The notes under the pieces are model-generated. The model was not told where the DNA came from. It made no database searches and was given only the letters and a program-made list of their open reading frames with translations. A DNA stretch of 64,000 nt from Aquabacterium lacunae (GTDB taxonomy: Bacteria; Pseudomonadota; Gammaproteobacteria; Burkholderiales; Burkholderiaceae_C): contig NZ_SIXI01000001.1 of NCBI RefSeq assembly GCF_004310865.1, positions 310,001 through 374,000 of the forward strand, read 5' to 3'. Within the stretch, counting starts at the first letter, position 1. Every line of letters starts with the position of its first letter. Of this stretch, positions 1 through 8,736 are shown piece by piece. Position numbers and translations under genes: made by a program.

Positions 1-2
1 AG

Positions 3-1112
3 CTGGGGTGGGGTCAGCCCGAGAAAGCCGATCCGGCTGACAAGGCCACCGCACCCGAGGCTTCGCCCGCCCCCGCGCCTGCCGCGCCCTCCCCTGCCGC
101 TGCGCCCGCTTCTGCGTCCGCTTTTGGACTCGCTTCTGCGCCGTCCCCGGTCGCATGGGTGCCGCAGGCCCAGGACGACACCCAGGCCAAACCCACCGAT
201 CGCCGCTCATGGCTCGACCGCCTGAAGAGTGGCCTGCGCAAGACCGGCTCGTCGATCGCGCAGGTGTTCACTGGCACCCGCATCGACGACGCGCTGTATG
301 AAGAGCTGGAAGCGGCCCTGCTGATGGCCGATGCCGGGGTGGCGGCCACCGAGCACCTGCTGGCCGACCTCAAGCAGCGCGTGAAAGACACGAAGGCCAC
401 CGACCCGGCCGCCGTGAAAGCCTTGCTGGCCGACGGCATTGCCGAGCTGCTCAAGCCGCTGGAACAGTCGCTGCAGATCGGGCAACACACGCCCACCGTG
501 ATCATGGTGGCGGGTGTCAACGGCGCTGGCAAGACCACCACGATCGGCAAGCTCACGCGCCACCTGTCCGACCACGGCGCGCAAGTGCTGCTGGCTGCGG
601 CCGACACCTTCCGCGCAGCGGCCCGCGAGCAACTGGCCGTCTGGGCCGATCGCAACCGCGTGCAGATCGTGAGCCAGGAAGGCGGTGATCCGGCGGCCGT
701 CACGTTCGATGCGGTCACTGCGGGCAAAGCCCGCGGTTGTGATGTCGTGATCGCAGACACCGCCGGTCGCCTGGCCACGCAGATCCACCTGATGGACGAG
801 CTCAAGAAGGTCAAACGCGTGATCGGCAAGGCCATGGACAGCGCCCCCCACGAGGTGCTGCTGGTGGTTGACGGCAACACCGGCCAGAACGCGCTGACCC
901 AGGTGAAGGCTTTTGACGACGCGCTGGGCCTGACCGGTCTGGTGGTCACCAAGCTCGATGGCACCGCCAAGGGTGGCGTGCTGGCCGCGATTGCCCTGTG
1001 GTCGCGTCAACGCGGCACGCCGGTGCCGGTGTATTTCATCGGGGTGGGAGAAGGTCTGGAAGACCTGCAGACCTTCAACGCACGCGAGTTCGCACGCGCA
1101 CTGCTGGAGTGA
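3..1112 (+). CDS. ftsY: Signal recognition particle receptor FtsY (5' end outside window)
   Basis: FtsY is the membrane-associated SRP receptor GTPase that docks ribosome-SRP complexes at the SecYEG translocon. The frame is open from the left edge, giving 369 visible residues, so the true start lies upstream; an internal GTG at 159 is not needed. The first ~50 visible residues are Ala/Pro-rich, as in the variable acidic or low-complexity N-domain leader of many FtsY proteins. The NG domain follows, with the P-loop GVNGAGKTTTIGKL, the DTAGR motif and the TKLDGTAKGG guanine-specificity motif, all intact. The C-terminus (FNAREFARALLE) is typical of the family. Its partner ffh lies 0.9 kb downstream on the opposite strand. 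The identification is firm; only the 5' boundary is unknown. Confidence 0.95.
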   Translation: MGWGQPEKADPADKATAPEASPAPAPAAPSPAAAPASASAFGLASAPSPVAWVPQAQDDTQAKPTDRRSWLDRLKSGLRKTGSSIAQVFTGTRIDDALYEELEAALLMADAGVAATEHLLADLKQRVKDTKATDPAAVKALLADGIAELLKPLEQSLQIGQHTPTVIMVAGVNGAGKTTTIGKLTRHLSDHGAQVLLAAADTFRAAAREQLAVWADRNRVQIVSQEGGDPAAVTFDAVTAGKARGCDVVIADTAGRLATQIHLMDELKKVKRVIGKAMDSAPHEVLLVVDGNTGQNALTQVKAFDDALGLTGLVVTKLDGTAKGGVLAAIALWSRQRGTPVPVYFIGVGEGLEDLQTFNAREFARALLE

Positions 1113-1126
1113 CCCCAGCGAGGACC

Positions 1127-1930
1127 TCAGCGCACCCGCTCGGGTTGATCGAGCGGGGTGTGCCCCGAGTGCACCGATTCGAACCACAGCGACATGCGCT
1201 GTGAACTGCCATCGCCGTCGGGTTTGTCTCCCAGGTTGTCACCCACGTCGGTGGGCACGTCGATGTCCTGTGGCTCAGAGGGGTCGACATCCAGATCGAC
1301 CGCCACACCGCCCTCGCCTCCGCGCTTGCGGATCAAAGCCGAGGTGTCGACCAGGGTGGCGCCTGATTTGGTGGTGAACACCACCGAGCCCCCCAGCACG
1401 GTTTCGCGTGCCACCGCGGGGCCCGGCAAAGCGCCTTCCAGCCACACGTGCACGGGAATGTTGGCCGCTGCCAGCACGCGGTCGAGGCGGCCATGGCGCT
1501 TGAGCGTGCGGTCCTTGTCCTTGCCCTGACCCACCGGCTGGCGGATCTCGACCACCGCCACCACCTGGGCGTTGGCATCGCAGACCACCAGATCGGCGCA
1601 CAGCGAGCCCGCACGGCGCAACCACTCGGAATACGAGTTGCGCGTGGGCACTTTCAGAAAACGGGCCAGGGGCACCTGAGCCAGCACCATGTGCTCGGGC
1701 AGGGCCTTGTGCAGGATGTGCCATGCCTCGCGCTCGGCGTGCGTCAGCACACGGGTGGCCGCAGGCTCCCAGCCTGTCACGGTGTCGAGTTCTTCGTTCT
1801 GCGCAGGGCGTTTCCCATTGGTGCCAGGCCGGGCCAGGCGCCTGCGGCTTCGCAGCACATACACACCGCCAGCCAGCAGCACCAGCCCCAGAAGGGCCGT
1901 CATCGCGATCGGCTGCATCAGTGTGTCCAT
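1127..1930 (-). CDS. DUF2726 domain protein with N-terminal membrane anchor
   Basis: A 267-residue protein. Residues ~8-27 (MTALLGLVLLAGGVYVLRS) form one hydrophobic helix followed by an Arg-rich stretch, consistent with an N-in membrane anchor. Residues ~60-190 match the DUF2726 pattern as I know it: a Leu-rich segment, a conserved R/W/L block, then CADLVVCDANAQVVAVVEI, which looks like a nuclease-fold-type core (D..V...VVEI). The tail is Asp/Val-rich and low in complexity. DUF2726 is sometimes compared with restriction-endonuclease-like folds, but I do not assign an activity. It is 45 nt downstream of ffh on the same strand and may be co-transcribed with it. Confidence 0.75.
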   Translation of the reverse strand: MDTLMQPIAMTALLGLVLLAGGVYVLRSRRRLARPGTNGKRPAQNEELDTVTGWEPAATRVLTHAEREAWHILHKALPEHMVLAQVPLARFLKVPTRNSYSEWLRRAGSLCADLVVCDANAQVVAVVEIRQPVGQGKDKDRTLKRHGRLDRVLAAANIPVHVWLEGALPGPAVARETVLGGSVVFTTKSGATLVDTSALIRKRGGEGGVAVDLDVDPSEPQDIDVPTDVGDNLGDKPDGDGSSQRMSLWFESVHSGHTPLDQPERVR

Positions 1931-1975
1931 GGTCTTTCCCTCGTCTCGGTTGGTGAGTGTGGCGGGCCTGAGGCC

Positions 1976-3337
1976 TCAGCGCATCCCGGGGAAGCCCTTC
2001 ATGCCTCCCATGCGCTTCATCATCTTGAACAGCCCACCACCGCGCATCTTCTTCATCATGGTTTGCATCTGCTCGAACTGATTGAGCAATCGGTTGACGT
2101 CCTGCACCTGAACACCCGCCCCGGTGGCAATGCGACGCTTGCGGCTGGCCTTGATCAGGTCAGGCTTGCGGCGCTCTGCCGGTGTCATGGAGTTGATGAT
2201 GCCTTCCATGCGGCGCACGTCGCGCTCGGCCTTGTCCATGTCGGCCTGACCGGCTTTGGCGGCGATTTCCGAGGGCAGCTTGTCGATCAGTGACGACAGT
2301 CCCCCCATTTTCTTCATCTGCGAGATCTGGGCAAGGAAGTCATTGAGGTCGAATTCGACCCCAGATTTGACCTTCTCGGCCAGCTTCTGAGCGGCTTCGA
2401 GGTCCACACCCTTCTGAACCTCTTCGACCAGGGCCACGATGTCGCCCATGCCCAGCACGCGGCCGGCGTGCCGATCGGCATCGAACACCTCCAGACCATC
2501 GATCTTTTCCGACACCCCGGCGAACTTGATGGGCGCCCCTGTGATCTGGCGAACCGACAGTGCTGCACCACCGCGAGAGTCACCGTCGAGTTTGGTCAGC
2601 ACCACGCCGGTCAGGGGCAGCGCCTCGCTGAAGGCCTTGGCGGTGTTGATGGCGTCCTGGCCCTGCATGGCATCGACCACGAACAAGGTCTCGATCGGCT
2701 TGAGCACGCCGTGCAGTTCCTTGATCTCGGCCATCAGGGCTTCGTCGATGGCCAGGCGGCCCGCCGTGTCCACCAGCAGCACATCGAAATAGTGCTTGCG
2801 GGCGTATTCATAGGCAGCCGCGGCAATGTCGCGCGGCTTCTGGGTGCCATCAGAAGGGAACCACTCGGCGCCGGCCTGTCCGGTGACGGTCTTGAGCTGC
2901 TCGATGGCCGCCGGGCGGTACACGTCGGCCGAGACCGTCAGCACCTTCTTGCGGCGCTTTTCCACCAGGTGCTTGGCCAGCTTGGCGGTGGTGGTGGTCT
3001 TGCCCGCCCCCTGCAGGCCCGCCATCAGTACCACGGCCGGCGGCTGGGTGGCCAGGTTGAGGTCGGCCACGCCTTCGCCCATGGTGGCGGCCAACTCCTT
3101 CTGCACGATGCTCACCAGCACCTGGCCCGGAGTGAGCGAGCCCACCACCTCCGCACCCAGGGCCTTTTCCTTCACACGGGCGATGAAGTCACGCACCACC
3201 GGCAAGGCCACATCGGCTTCCAGCAGGGCCATGCGCACTTCGCGCAGCATGTCCTGGACGTTGTCTTCGCTGATGCGGGTCTGGCCGCGCATCGTCTTGA
3301 TCAGACGACTCAGCCGTTCGGTGAGGTTGGATGCCAT
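1976..3337 (-). CDS. ffh: Signal recognition particle protein Ffh
   Basis: The 453-residue SRP54 homologue binds 4.5S RNA and nascent signal sequences and hands them to FtsY. The N domain covers residues 1-~90. The G domain has the P-loop GLQGAGKTTTTAKL, DVYRPAAIEQL, DTAGR and TKLDGDSRGG. The Met-rich M domain begins around residue 300 and ends in a run of Met/Gly/Lys (MRGGGLFKMMKRMGG). Length and motifs are normal for the family. The start (ATG at 3337) gives the usual MASNLTERLSRLIKTMRG opening. It is divergent from the YpjD-like gene and convergent with ftsY. Confidence 0.97.
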   Translation of the reverse strand: MASNLTERLSRLIKTMRGQTRISEDNVQDMLREVRMALLEADVALPVVRDFIARVKEKALGAEVVGSLTPGQVLVSIVQKELAATMGEGVADLNLATQPPAVVLMAGLQGAGKTTTTAKLAKHLVEKRRKKVLTVSADVYRPAAIEQLKTVTGQAGAEWFPSDGTQKPRDIAAAAYEYARKHYFDVLLVDTAGRLAIDEALMAEIKELHGVLKPIETLFVVDAMQGQDAINTAKAFSEALPLTGVVLTKLDGDSRGGAALSVRQITGAPIKFAGVSEKIDGLEVFDADRHAGRVLGMGDIVALVEEVQKGVDLEAAQKLAEKVKSGVEFDLNDFLAQISQMKKMGGLSSLIDKLPSEIAAKAGQADMDKAERDVRRMEGIINSMTPAERRKPDLIKASRKRRIATGAGVQVQDVNRLLNQFEQMQTMMKKMRGGGLFKMMKRMGGMKGFPGMR

Positions 3338-3414
3338 GGAGGGGGGTGTTGCAATTCGAGAAGCAGGCGGTCAATGCAGGTTCGGCGCAGGCGCCGGGAC
3401 CGTACACTGTCCAG

Positions 3415-4248
3415 ATGATTCTATCGCCCACCACCCTGTTCACTTCGGCCACCTTCGCCGCCGTGGGCGCCTACGCGCTGGCAGCGCTGTGGCCACAGGC
3501 AGGTGAGCCCTCCGACACGCCCCCCGCCGATCGTCTGGGCCTCAAACGCTGGCCCCCGGCCTTGTGGCTGCTGGCCGCGGGCTGGATGGCGCAATCGCTG
3601 GCGATCGCCCTCGACGTGCTGGACTGGCAGGCTGGCGCGCCTGTGGCTCGTTTCGGCTTTGCTCCGGCGCTGTCCTTCACGGTGTGGATGGTGCTGCTGA
3701 TTTACGCCATCGAACGCCTGGAGGTCGATTCGCTCGCCGCACGCCGCAGCCTGGCCTGGCTTGCCGTGGCCAGTTGCGTGCTGGCGTGGCTGTTTCCCGG
3801 GCAGGTGCACCCGTCGCAACATGCCCTGGCCCCGCTGCACTGGGTGCTGGGACTGTCGTCTTACGGGCTGTTTGGTGCCGCCTTGCTGCATGCCGCCTTC
3901 ATGCGCCGTGCAGAAAAGCGCCTGAAGCAGCGCCTGCCACCAGCGGGCATCCCCTTGCTCAAGCTGGAGTCGCTCACCTTCCGCTTCGTGATGGCCGGCT
4001 TTCTGGTGCTGTCGGCCACCCTGCTGCTGGGTTACGCCTTCGCCAGCCCCTGGCGCTGGGACCACAAGACCGTGTTCTCGGTGCTCTCCTGGGGGGTGTT
4101 TTCCACCCTGCTGCTCGGGCGGCACTGGATGGGCTGGCGCGGGCGCACGGCAACGCTCTGGCTGAGCGCAGGCTCTGTGCTGCTGTTGCTGTCCTACGTG
4201 GGCTCGCGTTTCGTGCTGGAAGTGCTGCTGCACCGCCCGGCCGCCTGA
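3415..4248 (+). CDS. YpjD/CcsA-like cytochrome c assembly family membrane protein
   Basis: I take the start as the ATG at 3415, giving 277 residues beginning MILSPTTLF; upstream in-frame sequence overlaps the ffh promoter side and lacks family character. The protein has about eight hydrophobic segments spread along its length. The late Trp/His-containing block (FASPWRWDHKTVFSVLSWGVF ending in GRHWMGWRG, with conserved His) is the signature of the CcsA/HemX/YpjD family associated with cytochrome c and haem handling. In Betaproteobacteria and Gammaproteobacteria this gene is typically found next to ffh, as here. The exact biochemical role of YpjD is not settled, so I give only the family. Confidence 0.8.
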   Translation: MILSPTTLFTSATFAAVGAYALAALWPQAGEPSDTPPADRLGLKRWPPALWLLAAGWMAQSLAIALDVLDWQAGAPVARFGFAPALSFTVWMVLLIYAIERLEVDSLAARRSLAWLAVASCVLAWLFPGQVHPSQHALAPLHWVLGLSSYGLFGAALLHAAFMRRAEKRLKQRLPPAGIPLLKLESLTFRFVMAGFLVLSATLLLGYAFASPWRWDHKTVFSVLSWGVFSTLLLGRHWMGWRGRTATLWLSAGSVLLLLSYVGSRFVLEVLLHRPAA

Positions 4249-4261
4249 AGCTGCTTCGGCC

Positions 4262-6214
4262 ATGCCGACCACCCGCTCGCCCCATCACCCCGAACCACGC
4301 TCGGCACCATCGCGTTCGGCAGTGCGCGCAGGCGCGCACCCCGACCTCGACGCCTCGACACTGCCCGCCGACACCGGTGCCTCGTGGTTCGGCGGGCTGG
4401 AAGACGCCGAGGCGTCGCGCCAACCTGCCCCAGACAGCCGCTCGGCGCGAGGGGCTCCGGAGGATCTGACCGCCAGCACACGCTGGTGGCAGGCCCCCTG
4501 GCGGGCGCCACTGACCGGCTCAGGTTCCGGTCCTGCGCTGGGCCGCCTTTACCGCGCCTTCCTGGCGGCACGTGTGGCCCTGGCCGTGGTGCTGCTGGCC
4601 GGTCTGGCCGCCTCCTGGTGGATGGACCGCCGGGGGGCGCTGGCCCTGGGCGGGCTCACCCTGGGCTATGCGCTGGTCACTGCGGTGTGGTGGTGGCTGC
4701 CCTCGCAGCGACAGGCCTTCACGCAAGGACAGCAGCGTCTGAGCACGAAACAGGCCCTGGCCACCTTGGGAGTCGACCTGGCCACCTTCGCGGTGTTTGG
4801 CTTCGTGGACAAGGTACTGAACCTCAATGCAGCGGCCCTGATGGCCCTGCCCGTGCTGATGGGTGCCGTGCTCCTGCCCCGATTCCTGGCCGTGGCCACG
4901 GCCGCCGCAGCCACACTGATCATCCTGACCGGCACCTTGCTGTCGGGCCTGTTCCATGACGATCTGGCTGCGGCACTGCCTGGCGCAGGGTTGGCGGGTT
5001 TTGGCCTGATGCTGGTGGCCTTGATGGTCAGTGAGCTGTCCTCCCGTCTGGCACGTGAGCAGAGCAGTGCCCGAAGCCACCAGGAACAGGCTCGCCAGCA
5101 GGGCCAGCTCAACCGACTGGTGATCGAAGAAATGAGTGAAGGCGTGCTGGTGGTCGACCGCCATGGCCGCGTGCGCAGTGCCAACCCTTCGGCGCGCAAG
5201 CTGTTGTCGGCCCATGGCAGCACACCCCAGCCGCCCTTCCAGCTTCGCGGCGTACCGGCCTGGAGGCCGCTGGTCGAAGCCATCGAATCGGCCTTCAACA
5301 AGCCCCCACGCCCTCACGACACGCACGACCTGGCGCTGCTGTTCGACGACCGGACCCGCCGCCTGCTCCGCATGCGGGTGAAGTTCACACGCGGGCGCAC
5401 CGGCCAGCGCCTCGACGACCTGTGTGTGCTCTTTCTGGAAGACCAGCGTGTGGTGCAGGCACGCGCCCGTCAGGACAAACTGGCGGCGATGGGCCGCATG
5501 ACCGCCGGCATTGCACACGAAGTGCGCAACCCGCTGGCGGCCATTGCCCAGGCCAATGCCCTGCTGGCTGAAGACGCCACCGACCCCACACAGGTGCGTC
5601 TGAACACCATGATCGCCGACAACGTCGAGCGGCTCAAACGCATCGTCGACGACGTGCTGACCGTGGCGCCGGGCCAGCGCCCCGATGCGCCGGCCATCGA
5701 GCTGGACCGCATGCTGCGCACCATTGCCGACGAATGGCAGGCGCTGCACCCCGAGGCAGCCAGCCAGCAGCGCCTGAAGGTGCAACTGCAAGGGCTGCCC
5801 CCACGCGAGCTGGGCTCGGTGGTGCGCGTGCTGTTCGAGCCCGAACACCTGCGTCGGGTCATGGTGAACCTGCTGGACAACGCCTGGCGCCACAGCAGCG
5901 CCGAAGCAGGCGCCATCGAACTGAACGCTGAACTGCTGCGCGACAGCGACACCGGCACGCTGCAAGCCCTGGTGTCGGTGGCCAGCGACGGCAAAGCCAT
6001 CGACGGCGACACAGAACGCTCCCTGTTCGAGCCTTTCTTTTCCACCCGCAGCCGCGGCACTGGCCTGGGCCTGTACATCAGCCGTGAACTGTGCGAGCGC
6101 CACGGCGCCACGCTCGATTACCGACAGCACCCGCCCATGGTGCGCCACCGCAACGAGTTCTACCTGCTGCTGCCACTGGTGCCCCAGGCGCCAGAGCAGC
6201 CTGCCACCCCATGA
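4262..6214 (+). CDS. pilS: PilS-type membrane sensor histidine kinase
   Basis: A 650-residue kinase. The first ~90 residues are a polar, Pro/Ser/Ala-rich cytoplasmic leader. Six hydrophobic segments follow between ~95 and 250, the arrangement known for PilS. A PAS domain (EMSEGVLVVDRHGRVRSANPSA, ~285-380) comes next, then the HisKA dimerisation helix with phospho-acceptor H419 in AGIAHEVRNPLAAI. The HATPase domain has an N-box (VNLLDNAWRHS) and the GTGLGLYI lid motif. It overlaps pilR by the ATGA at 6211-6214, so the two are translationally coupled. In Pseudomonas PilS senses PilA and controls the sigma-54-dependent pilA promoter through PilR; the same role is inferred here. The long N-terminal leader is unusual. 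Confidence 0.85.
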   Translation: MPTTRSPHHPEPRSAPSRSAVRAGAHPDLDASTLPADTGASWFGGLEDAEASRQPAPDSRSARGAPEDLTASTRWWQAPWRAPLTGSGSGPALGRLYRAFLAARVALAVVLLAGLAASWWMDRRGALALGGLTLGYALVTAVWWWLPSQRQAFTQGQQRLSTKQALATLGVDLATFAVFGFVDKVLNLNAAALMALPVLMGAVLLPRFLAVATAAAATLIILTGTLLSGLFHDDLAAALPGAGLAGFGLMLVALMVSELSSRLAREQSSARSHQEQARQQGQLNRLVIEEMSEGVLVVDRHGRVRSANPSARKLLSAHGSTPQPPFQLRGVPAWRPLVEAIESAFNKPPRPHDTHDLALLFDDRTRRLLRMRVKFTRGRTGQRLDDLCVLFLEDQRVVQARARQDKLAAMGRMTAGIAHEVRNPLAAIAQANALLAEDATDPTQVRLNTMIADNVERLKRIVDDVLTVAPGQRPDAPAIELDRMLRTIADEWQALHPEAASQQRLKVQLQGLPPRELGSVVRVLFEPEHLRRVMVNLLDNAWRHSSAEAGAIELNAELLRDSDTGTLQALVSVASDGKAIDGDTERSLFEPFFSTRSRGTGLGLYISRELCERHGATLDYRQHPPMVRHRNEFYLLLPLVPQAPEQPATP

Positions 6215-7782
6215 GCACACCGCGCCCTGCCCGTCTGCTGGTCCTCGACGACGAGCCCGACCTTCGCACCTTGTACGAGCTGACCTTGCTGCGAGAAGGT
6301 CACGACGTCGACACCGCTGCCTGCGTGACCGACGCACTGCAACTGCTGGCCCAGCAAGGCTATGACGCCGTCATCACCGACATGCGCCTGCCCGACGGCA
6401 GCGGACTGGACATCCTGCGCCAGCTCGAACAGCAGCAGCGGCCCGAGAAGGCCGTCGTGATCACCGCCCATGGTTCGGCCGACAACGCGGTCGAGGCGCT
6501 CAAAGCCGGAGCCTTCGACTACCTGACCAAACCGGTTGACCTCAAGCAGTTCCGAGCCGTGGTGAGCTCTGCCGTGGCCGCGCGCGGCACCCTTGCCCCC
6601 AGCCTGCGCAGCCTGGCCGAGCCCGAGGCACCATCGCTCCGCACCGCACGTCCCCCACGGCAGGCCAGTGATGCTGGCGCGCCCCCCAAGGCCGAACCAG
6701 GCACATCGCCCTTGTCCAGTCAGGCCGCGATGGCCCGCCTGATCGGCCGATCTCAGGCCATTGAACAGGTGCGCACCCTGATCGACAAGGTGTCCCGGTC
6801 GATGGCCCCTGTGCTGCTGTGGGGCGAATCCGGCACGGGCAAGGAACTGGTGGCACGCGCCATCCACGACGTCAGTGCGCGCCGTGCAGCGCCTTTCGTG
6901 GCCGTGAACTGCGGCGCCATCCCTGAACACCTGCTGGAAGCCGAGTTCTTCGGCTACCGCAAAGGCGCCTTCACCGGAGCGCAGGAAGACCGCGAGGGTT
7001 TTTTTCAGGCAGCGCGCGGGGGCACACTCTTCCTCGACGAGATCGGCGACCTGCCCCTGAGCATGCAGTCAAAGCTGCTGCGGGCCATTCAGGAGCGGGC
7101 TGTGCGGCCGGTGGGTGCTGTCAGCGAACTGGCCGTGGACGTGCGCATCGTCAGCGCCAGCCACAAAGACCTGGCCGAAGAGGTGCGCGAGCAACGCTTC
7201 CGCCAGGACCTGTTCTACCGCCTCAATGTGATCCTGATCGCGCTGCCGCCCCTGCGCCAGCGCCTCGACGACTTGCCCCTGATCTGTGAGCAGGTGCTGC
7301 GCCGCATCGCCCACGAATCAGGGCTGAACCCCGCGCCGGAACTGGGGCATTCGGCCCTGGAGGCCCTCGCTCAGCATGCGTTCCCAGGCAATGTGCGCGA
7401 GCTCGAAAACATGCTGCACCGGGCCGTGGCCCTGAGTGCCGGACACACCATCGAAGCCGAAGACCTGGGTCTGTCGCCCGCCCAACGGCAAGGCCAGGCC
7501 CCCACGCCCGCTCACACCACAGGCGTCGGGTCCATCGCGCCCGACAGCCCACCACCGGTCCCCGCCGACCTGGTCGCTCACCTGGACCGGATCGAGCGCG
7601 AGATTCTGGTGCAGGCCCTGGAGCAGCACCGACTGAATCGCACGGCCGCTGGCGCCGCCATGGGCCTGTCCCTGCGGCAAATGCGTTACCGCATGGCCCG
7701 CCTGGGCGTTCAGGTGGGCCCACAAGGCCTGGAAATCGGCGAGCGCTTTGTGGCCGACGCCGACCCCGAGGGGCAGGAATGA
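6211..7782 (+). CDS. pilR: Sigma-54-dependent response regulator PilR
   Basis: A 523-residue NtrC-family activator, starting at the ATG that overlaps the pilS stop. The receiver domain (residues 1-~125) has phospho-acceptor D57 ([13 protein letters not shown]) and the conserved T and K (TAHGS, TKPVD). A Pro/Ala-rich linker follows. The AAA+ domain has Walker A GESGTGKE at ~205-212, the sigma-54 contact loop GAFTGA at 252-257 and a DEIGD-type Walker B. A Fis-type helix-turn-helix sits at the C-terminus ([20 protein letters not shown]). Together with pilS it should drive type IV pilin transcription with RpoN. The pilin gene is not in the window. Confidence 0.9.
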   Translation: MSTPRPARLLVLDDEPDLRTLYELTLLREGHDVDTAACVTDALQLLAQQGYDAVITDMRLPDGSGLDILRQLEQQQRPEKAVVITAHGSADNAVEALKAGAFDYLTKPVDLKQFRAVVSSAVAARGTLAPSLRSLAEPEAPSLRTARPPRQASDAGAPPKAEPGTSPLSSQAAMARLIGRSQAIEQVRTLIDKVSRSMAPVLLWGESGTGKELVARAIHDVSARRAAPFVAVNCGAIPEHLLEAEFFGYRKGAFTGAQEDREGFFQAARGGTLFLDEIGDLPLSMQSKLLRAIQERAVRPVGAVSELAVDVRIVSASHKDLAEEVREQRFRQDLFYRLNVILIALPPLRQRLDDLPLICEQVLRRIAHESGLNPAPELGHSALEALAQHAFPGNVRELENMLHRAVALSAGHTIEAEDLGLSPAQRQGQAPTPAHTTGVGSIAPDSPPPVPADLVAHLDRIEREILVQALEQHRLNRTAAGAAMGLSLRQMRYRMARLGVQVGPQGLEIGERFVADADPEGQE

Positions 7783-8429
7783 ACGAACACTGCCCTGCCA
7801 CGGCCTGGCGCCATGGCTGGTGGCAGAGCGCCCGCCTGGTGCCCTCGCCCAACTTCGGACCGCGCCCAGCCGGCATGCCCATCACCCTGGTGGTGGTGCA
7901 CTCGATCAGCCTGCCGCCTGGGCAGTATGGTGGCCCCGAGATCGAGCAGTTCTTCACCAACAGGCTCGACACCACGGCCCACCCCTACTTCGCGCAACTG
8001 CAAGGCGTGGAAGTGTCGGCCCATTTCGTGATCCGACGCACCGGTGAAGTGCTGCAGTTCGTGTCGGTGCTGGACCGCGCATGGCACGCCGGCCGGTCTC
8101 ACTGGCTGGGCCTGGACAACTGCAACCACCACTCGGTGGGCATCGAACTGGAAGGTCTGGAGCACCACCCTTTCGAGCCCGCCCAATACAGCGCACTGGC
8201 GGCCCTGATGCTGTCGCTGCAGCAGGCCTGGCCCGTGCACCAGGTGGCCGGACACGAACACATCGCCCCAGGGCGCAAGGAAGACCCTGGACAGGCCTTT
8301 GACTGGACACGGCTGAGGGCCCTGCTTCGATGGCCCACCAGCGCCTTCCCCCCGGTCTTTCAGGCACCGTCCGACGCCTCTTCGGGGGCAGCCCCCAGCC
8401 GCCCCGACAGCCTAGAGTCAACACTCTAA
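7779..8429 (+). CDS. ampD: 1,6-anhydro-N-acetylmuramyl-L-alanine amidase AmpD
   Basis: Cytoplasmic zinc amidase of the Amidase_2 family (216 residues) that removes the stem peptide from anhydro-muropeptides during peptidoglycan recycling, which in many bacteria also keeps AmpR-controlled beta-lactamase off. No signal peptide is present. Predicted zinc ligands are H41 (VVVHSI), H161 (GHEHIAPGRKEDPG) and D169; E123 in GIELEG matches the catalytic Glu region. The opening (RLVPSPNFGPRP) is characteristic of AmpD rather than of exported amidases. It overlaps pilR by ATGA. No ampE or ampR is present nearby. Confidence 0.92.
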   Translation: MNEHCPATAWRHGWWQSARLVPSPNFGPRPAGMPITLVVVHSISLPPGQYGGPEIEQFFTNRLDTTAHPYFAQLQGVEVSAHFVIRRTGEVLQFVSVLDRAWHAGRSHWLGLDNCNHHSVGIELEGLEHHPFEPAQYSALAALMLSLQQAWPVHQVAGHEHIAPGRKEDPGQAFDWTRLRALLRWPTSAFPPVFQAPSDASSGAAPSRPDSLESTL

Positions 8430-8602
8430 AGCTGCGCCACAGTGCACAAGCCGGGACTGCGCAGGCCCAAAAACCTGTGGCGACAAGCACTTGGCGCAGG
8501 GGCCTCGAACCGCCTTGAGCTCGCGGACGCCCTGTGCGGGCTTTCCCGGATGGACCCCGCAAACACGGGGGCGGCTCAAAAAGGCGTTATAGTCAGCCCC
8601 GG

Positions 8603-8618
8603 ACACTACAGGTAGTGC
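8603..8618 (+). promoter_or_regulatory. NrdR box 1 upstream of nrdA
   Basis: ACACTACAGGTAGTGC is an imperfect 16-bp palindrome close to the NrdR consensus (ACAC-W-A-T-A-T-A-W-GTGT type). Its centre is 31 bp from the centre of box 2, the ~three-helical-turn spacing typical of paired NrdR boxes. It ends at the edge of the -35 element. Confidence 0.8.
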
Positions 8619-8647
8619 TTGAGCCCCCTCAAAACACCAGATATAGT
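8619..8647 (+). promoter_or_regulatory. Predicted sigma-70 promoter of nrdA
   Basis: TTGAGC (8619-8624) and TATAGT (8642-8647) are separated by 17 bp. The -10 lies inside NrdR box 2 and the -35 abuts box 1, so NrdR bound to both boxes would directly exclude RNA polymerase. The start point is predicted near 8654, about 83 nt before the nrdA ATG. Confidence 0.7.
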
Positions 8648-8649
8648 GT
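8634..8649 (+). promoter_or_regulatory. NrdR box 2 upstream of nrdA
   Basis: ACACCAGATATAGTGT matches the NrdR palindrome at about 14 of 16 positions. It covers the predicted -10 element of the nrdA promoter. The remainder of the 307-bp ampD-nrdA gap (8430-8602 and 8655-8736) shows nothing else I can name. Confidence 0.85.
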
Positions 8650-8736
8650 CCACAGAAATTGCGCCCCAGGCGCTCTGATGTGCCCCCCGCAGCCCTTTCT
8701 CCCGCATGAAACGGCTGCTTTTCTCTAGGGAATCCC

